In this document: in pieces, positions 60,855 through 64,000 of the stretch
Numbering within the stretch: the stretch's first letter is position 1
Layout: every line of letters starts with the position of its first letter
NCBI RefSeq assembly: GCF_928381405.1
Contig: NZ_CAKMSB010000002.1
Span: 1-64,000, forward strand
Direction: 5' to 3'
Source of the DNA: Rothia nasisuis
GTDB lineage: Bacteria > Actinomycetota > Actinomycetes > Actinomycetales > Micrococcaceae
DNA length: 64,000 bases
Made by a program: the position numbers and the translations under genes
Notes under the pieces: generated by a model
Databases searched by the model: none
Told to the model about the DNA's origin: nothing
Seen by the model: only the letters and a program-made list of their open reading frames with translations

Positions 60855-62252
60855 CTAGTTAGACGGTTGCGAAACTGCGGCCAGCATGAGGGCTTCAGCG
60901 AGTATGGCCTTCTTGAAATCGGGTAGATAGAGAGACTCATTGGGGCTGTGCGCCCTGGTGTCAGGATCCTCAACCCCCGTAATCAAAATATGGGCTTGCG
61001 GGTATGCCTGTCTGAGAGTGGCGATAAAAGGGATGGACCCGCCCATGCCAATGGTGACAGGGTCCACTCCCCAGGCTTCTTTGAGTGCGGCCAGAGCCAG
61101 CTGTGCACCTTCATCGGAAAGGTCGGCCTGGTAGGGGCGACCGGAATCCTCAGCCGTGTAGGTCACTTCAGCCCCCCAGTGGTTAGCGGACTGGAGGTGG
61201 CGGGCAACTGCACGGTGAGCGATTTCTGGATCCTGGCCGGGGGCTAGGCGGACGCTGAGGCGTGCTTTTGCGGTGGAAGCGATGGTGTTCGAAGATTCTG
61301 CAATCGGGGTGATGTCCATGCCAATGATGGAGATAGCTGGTTGGGCCCAGAGCCGGGATGATACTGAACCAGTTCCAGCCAACTTCATCGAATCAAGGAT
61401 TCCAGAGTCGGTGCGAAAGTCTGCCTCAGCATATTCAACTTCAGGTTCAGGTGCTGATATTAAACCTTCAACTGCAACTGAACCCTGAGAGTTATGAAGG
61501 GAGGCCAAGAGGTGCACTAAAACGGTGTTGGCATCGAGCAGAGGCCCGCCGAACATACCTGAGTGCACAGAATGAGAACTAACTCGAACTGCTACGTCAC
61601 CGCTTGCTACACCGCGTAACCCGGTAGTCAAGGCAGGTATACCGGTCTTCCAGTTTGCCGAGTCTGCAACTACAATGTAGTCCCCCGCCAGCCTGTCACG
61701 GTAGGTTTCAAGAAAAGCCTCGAAACTCGGTGAGCCTGCCTCTTCTTCGCCCTCAATAAATAGGGTGACTCCCGCGGTGAAGGACTCCCCCAGCACTTCA
61801 CTCACTGCTCTGAAAGCAGCAAGGTGCACGATAATCCCCGCCTTGTCATCTGCGGCACCTCGCCCGTACAATCGGTCCCCGACGCGGGTAGCCTCAAAGG
61901 GCGCAGTTTCCCACAGCGAAACATCGCCAGCAGGTTGGACGTCGTGGTGAGCGTAGAGCAAGAACGTTGGTGACCCGGGTGCTGCTTCTTTATGGGCTAC
62001 AACAGCTGGCATACCTTGCTTACCCTCACCGTAGGGTGCAGATAGCACCTCAGCGGTTTCAAAGCCGGCATCAAGCGCCAGCTGTCGGACCTTCTCGGCG
62101 CTGCGATGCACCTGGGTCAAGTCAAAGGATTCCCACGCAACCGAGGGAATAGCTACGAGCTCTGAAAGTAGCTCAAGTTCTGAGTCAAAGCGTGTTTCTA
62201 GCGCGCGGGAAAGTTCTTTGCGCCGCGAAAAGTCAAAACCGTGTTCTGTCAT
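60855..62252 (-). CDS. M20 family dipeptidase
   Basis: A 465-residue M20 metallopeptidase: YAHHDVQPAG (first zinc His and Asp), GRGAADDKAG (bridging Asp), IEGEEEAGSP (catalytic Glu and ligand), with a dimerisation domain containing HSVHSGMFGGP, and a C-terminal His in TRAHSPNESL. It probably cleaves dipeptides in the cytosol; exact specificity is unknown. Confidence 0.92.
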   Translation of the reverse strand: MTEHGFDFSRRKELSRALETRFDSELELLSELVAIPSVAWESFDLTQVHRSAEKVRQLALDAGFETAEVLSAPYGEGKQGMPAVVAHKEAAPGSPTFLLYAHHDVQPAGDVSLWETAPFEATRVGDRLYGRGAADDKAGIIVHLAAFRAVSEVLGESFTAGVTLFIEGEEEAGSPSFEAFLETYRDRLAGDYIVVADSANWKTGIPALTTGLRGVASGDVAVRVSSHSVHSGMFGGPLLDANTVLVHLLASLHNSQGSVAVEGLISAPEPEVEYAEADFRTDSGILDSMKLAGTGSVSSRLWAQPAISIIGMDITPIAESSNTIASTAKARLSVRLAPGQDPEIAHRAVARHLQSANHWGAEVTYTAEDSGRPYQADLSDEGAQLALAALKEAWGVDPVTIGMGGSIPFIATLRQAYPQAHILITGVEDPDTRAHSPNESLYLPDFKKAILAEALMLAAVSQPSN

Positions 62253-62310
62253 ACATCTCAGAATACGCTCTAACTGTATATATCAGCACCTTCTTGGTTA
62301 TTCTTAAGGG

Positions 62311-62922
62311 GTGTTTGGTCGTAATAAGAAAACTAGTGAAAACGCCGGTTCTGCTGAGGCAGAATCCTCCCCCAACAAGGAAGCTGAGGTAGAGGTCGGT
62401 CACCCTGGGTACACCGCACCCAAGGGACGCCCCACCCCCTCGCGCAAGGAGCGTGAGGCAGCGCGACGTACCCCTCTGGTTCCTGCTGACCGTAAGGCCG
62501 CTAAGGAAGCTCAGCGTGAAGCCGACCGAGAGAACCGAGCAAAGCAACAGCATGCCCTACAAACCGGAGACGAGCGTTATCTGCCGGTCAACGACCGTGG
62601 CCCTCAACGCCGCTACATCCGCGACTATGTGGACGCCCGCTTCAACCTGGGTGATGTGATGCTCATTGTGATCCTGGCAGCCTTCATTGTCGGTCTCCTT
62701 GTTCCCGGGTGGACCCAGTATTCGTCACTCTTCATGTGGGCCATGATTCTGCTTTGGCTAGCCGACTACTGGGTCATGTGGCGCGGCCTCAAAAAGAAGC
62801 TCCTGGCTAAATTCGGTTCGCTCGAACCTCGCTCGGCCTTCTACGCCTTTAACCGCGTCATGATGATTCGGCGCTTCCGCCTGCCCAAGCCTCAGGTTTC
62901 CCGCGGGCAGTACCCTAGCTGA
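62311..62922 (+). CDS. DUF3043 family membrane protein
   Basis: A 203-residue protein with the DUF3043 plan: a highly charged N-terminal half (PSRKEREAARRTPLVPADRK), a conserved RRYIRDYVDARFNLG, two membrane helices (about 115-153), and a basic C-terminus. Function unknown. GTG 62311 lies 6 nt after TATTCT, so the mRNA may be leaderless. Divergent from the dipeptidase gene and convergent with pyrD. Confidence 0.85.
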   Translation: MFGRNKKTSENAGSAEAESSPNKEAEVEVGHPGYTAPKGRPTPSRKEREAARRTPLVPADRKAAKEAQREADRENRAKQQHALQTGDERYLPVNDRGPQRRYIRDYVDARFNLGDVMLIVILAAFIVGLLVPGWTQYSSLFMWAMILLWLADYWVMWRGLKKKLLAKFGSLEPRSAFYAFNRVMMIRRFRLPKPQVSRGQYPS

Positions 62923-62950
62923 CTCAGCAACCGACTCACCTGAAAGACCG

Positions 62951-62987
62951 AAGGGTCGCTACCAAAGCCCGGTAGCGACCCTTTTAC
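62951..62987. terminator. Bidirectional terminator between DUF3043 and pyrD
   Basis: A perfect 13-bp stem (62951-62963 with 62971-62983) followed by TTTT. Confidence 0.9.
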
Positions 62988-63008
62988 CCATAACGTCATA
63001 AGCCCGAC

Positions 63009-64000
63009 TTAGCGGGAACCTCTCACTGTAAAAAGCCCACGATTGATATGAGCTGCCCAGAGCGGCCCCTGATAGATAAACGCAGAGTAGCCCTGCACCA
63101 AATCGGCTCCTGCCTCTAACCGTTCTGCAACATCGTTAGCGGTTGAAACGCCCCCCACCGAGATAATGGCAAGCTGCTCCCCCACCTCGCGCTTGAGCAA
63201 ACGGAGCACGTCAAGAGATCTTTGTTGAAGCGGTGCCCCTGAGAGTCCGCCTGCGCCAATTTCACGAACTTTGCTCAAGGGGGTAATCAACCCCAACCCC
63301 TCACGCTTGATAGTGGTATTTGTCGCGATAATACCGTCAAGCCCCAACCTAAGGGCCATAGCGGCAACGTCCTTAATATCTTCATCTGCCAGGTCAGGTG
63401 CAATCTTGACCACCAGGGGCACGCGCCGCCCCGTTACCACTCGGTCAGCCTCCTCCCGTACAGCCTTGAGCAGTGGCTCTAGAGTTTCAATAGCCTGCAA
63501 GTCGCGGAGCCCCGGCGTATTAGGAGAACTGACATTGACAGCTAAATAGTCAGCTTGAGGAGCAAGGATGCGGGTACTGACCAGATAGTCGTCAATGGCA
63601 TCATCGAGCGCTACGACCTTAGTCTTGCCAATATTCACACCAATGATGGGGCGAACTTTACCGCGGTACTCAGCCTCAAGGTCGGCGCGGGCTGCTGCCA
63701 CCCGTGGCCCTACTACCGCAGCGCCGTCGTTGTTAAAACCCATACGGTTGATAATGGCCTCGTCTTCAACAAGGCGGAAGAGACGGGGCTGCGGGTTACC
63801 CGGCTGTGCTTGGCCTGTAACGGTACCAATTTCAATGTGCCCGAAGCCCAGGTTGCTCAGAGCAGCAATTGCCTTACCGCCCTTGTCGAAACCAGCTGCA
63901 AGGCCAAAAGGTGAAGGAAAAGTCAGGCCCATGACTTCGGTGCTCAAGGAGGGGGCTGGCGCGAGAAAGCGCCCCCCGAGACGGGTGATACCGGTGCGAC
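63009..64000 (-). CDS. pyrD: Dihydroorotate dehydrogenase (quinone), partial
   Basis: A class 2 PyrD, N-terminus cut by the window edge: the frame is open to base 64000 and its residues (RLGGRFLAPAPSLSTEVMGL) read as PyrD. FPSPFGLAAGFDKGG, RLFRLVEDEAIINRMGFNN and NVSSPNTPGLR (FMN and catalytic Ser region) identify it. It oxidises dihydroorotate to orotate with a quinone acceptor at the membrane in pyrimidine synthesis. Only the first few dozen residues are missing. Confidence 0.95.
   Translation of the reverse strand, partial: RTGITRLGGRFLAPAPSLSTEVMGLTFPSPFGLAAGFDKGGKAIAALSNLGFGHIEIGTVTGQAQPGNPQPRLFRLVEDEAIINRMGFNNDGAAVVGPRVAAARADLEAEYRGKVRPIIGVNIGKTKVVALDDAIDDYLVSTRILAPQADYLAVNVSSPNTPGLRDLQAIETLEPLLKAVREEADRVVTGRRVPLVVKIAPDLADEDIKDVAAMALRLGLDGIIATNTTIKREGLGLITPLSKVREIGAGGLSGAPLQQRSLDVLRLLKREVGEQLAIISVGGVSTANDVAERLEAGADLVQGYSAFIYQGPLWAAHINRGLFTVRGSR

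Overview
The window is a contiguous, gene-dense stretch of a high-GC Gram-positive (Actinomycetota) chromosome. Several genes belong to actinobacterial systems: mycothiol ligase (mshC), the prokaryotic ubiquitin-like protein Pup with its ligase and deamidase, RbpA, the qcrCAB/ctaCDEF cytochrome bcc-aa3 branch with subunit IV CtaF, and the DUF3099, DUF3043 and DUF3054 membrane proteins. Gene order (fabG / SURF1 / DUF3099; serB / ABC ATPase / TrmH; arc-dop-pup-pafA / FKBP / pafBC / tatAC / helY) and codon use suggest Micrococcaceae, most likely Rothia or a close relative. The genus is an inference. I found no phage, plasmid, integrase, transposase or CRISPR array.

Layout: 0.1-1.7 kb ABC-F ATPase; 1.7-2.3 kb a structured leader with a 26-codon ORF and a large hairpin; 2.3-5 kb minus-strand YdjM-like protein (with a possible LexA box), SURF1, a small Cys protein and DUF3099; 5-7 kb fabG and a second SDR gene separated and followed by short repeat elements; 7-10.5 kb CPBP protease, serB, ABC ATPase and TrmH; 10.5-16.2 kb L31, an LCP cell-wall ligase, a HIRAN-like membrane protein and PepN; 16.3-16.9 kb two identical tRNA-Leu(GAG) genes; 17-22 kb SelO, FmdB/formamidase and a DHA2 efflux pump; 22.5-26.3 kb ldh, an acidic protein, uppP and mshC; 26.4-29.5 kb a frame-broken von Willebrand A surface protein and PAC2; 29.6-45.4 kb M50 protease, TrmI, arc-dop-pup-pafA, two FKBPs, a frame-broken pafBC, tatA/tatC and helY; 45.4-52 kb amidohydrolase-like protein, Ppm-type mannosyltransferase, rbpA, SPFH/NfeD pair, DUF3054 and trpD; 52.3-60.2 kb the respiratory cluster ctaE-qcrCAB facing ctaCDF; 60.4-64 kb ErpA, M20 dipeptidase, DUF3043 and pyrD, which runs off the right edge.

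How the genes fit together: the 52-60 kb block encodes nearly all of the bcc-aa3 supercomplex, with SURF1 (3-4 kb) as an oxidase assembly factor. The pupylation locus has ligase, tag, deamidase and ATPase, but no prcB/prcA proteasome genes between pup and pafA, and the ATPase lacks the usual C-terminal proteasome-docking motif. This points to pupylation that does not feed a 20S proteasome, at least at this locus. UppP, LCP and Ppm serve the envelope; mshC supplies the low-molecular-weight thiol.

Most distinctive: two apparent frameshifts (a 2-nt loss in the vWA gene and an extra C in a C6 run in pafBC), a structured RNA/sORF unit at 1.8-2.25 kb, a duplicated fabG 3' end beside MITE-like palindromic repeats, and duplicated tRNA-Leu genes with matching promoters. 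Everything here was read by eye; no alignment, folding or database search was run.
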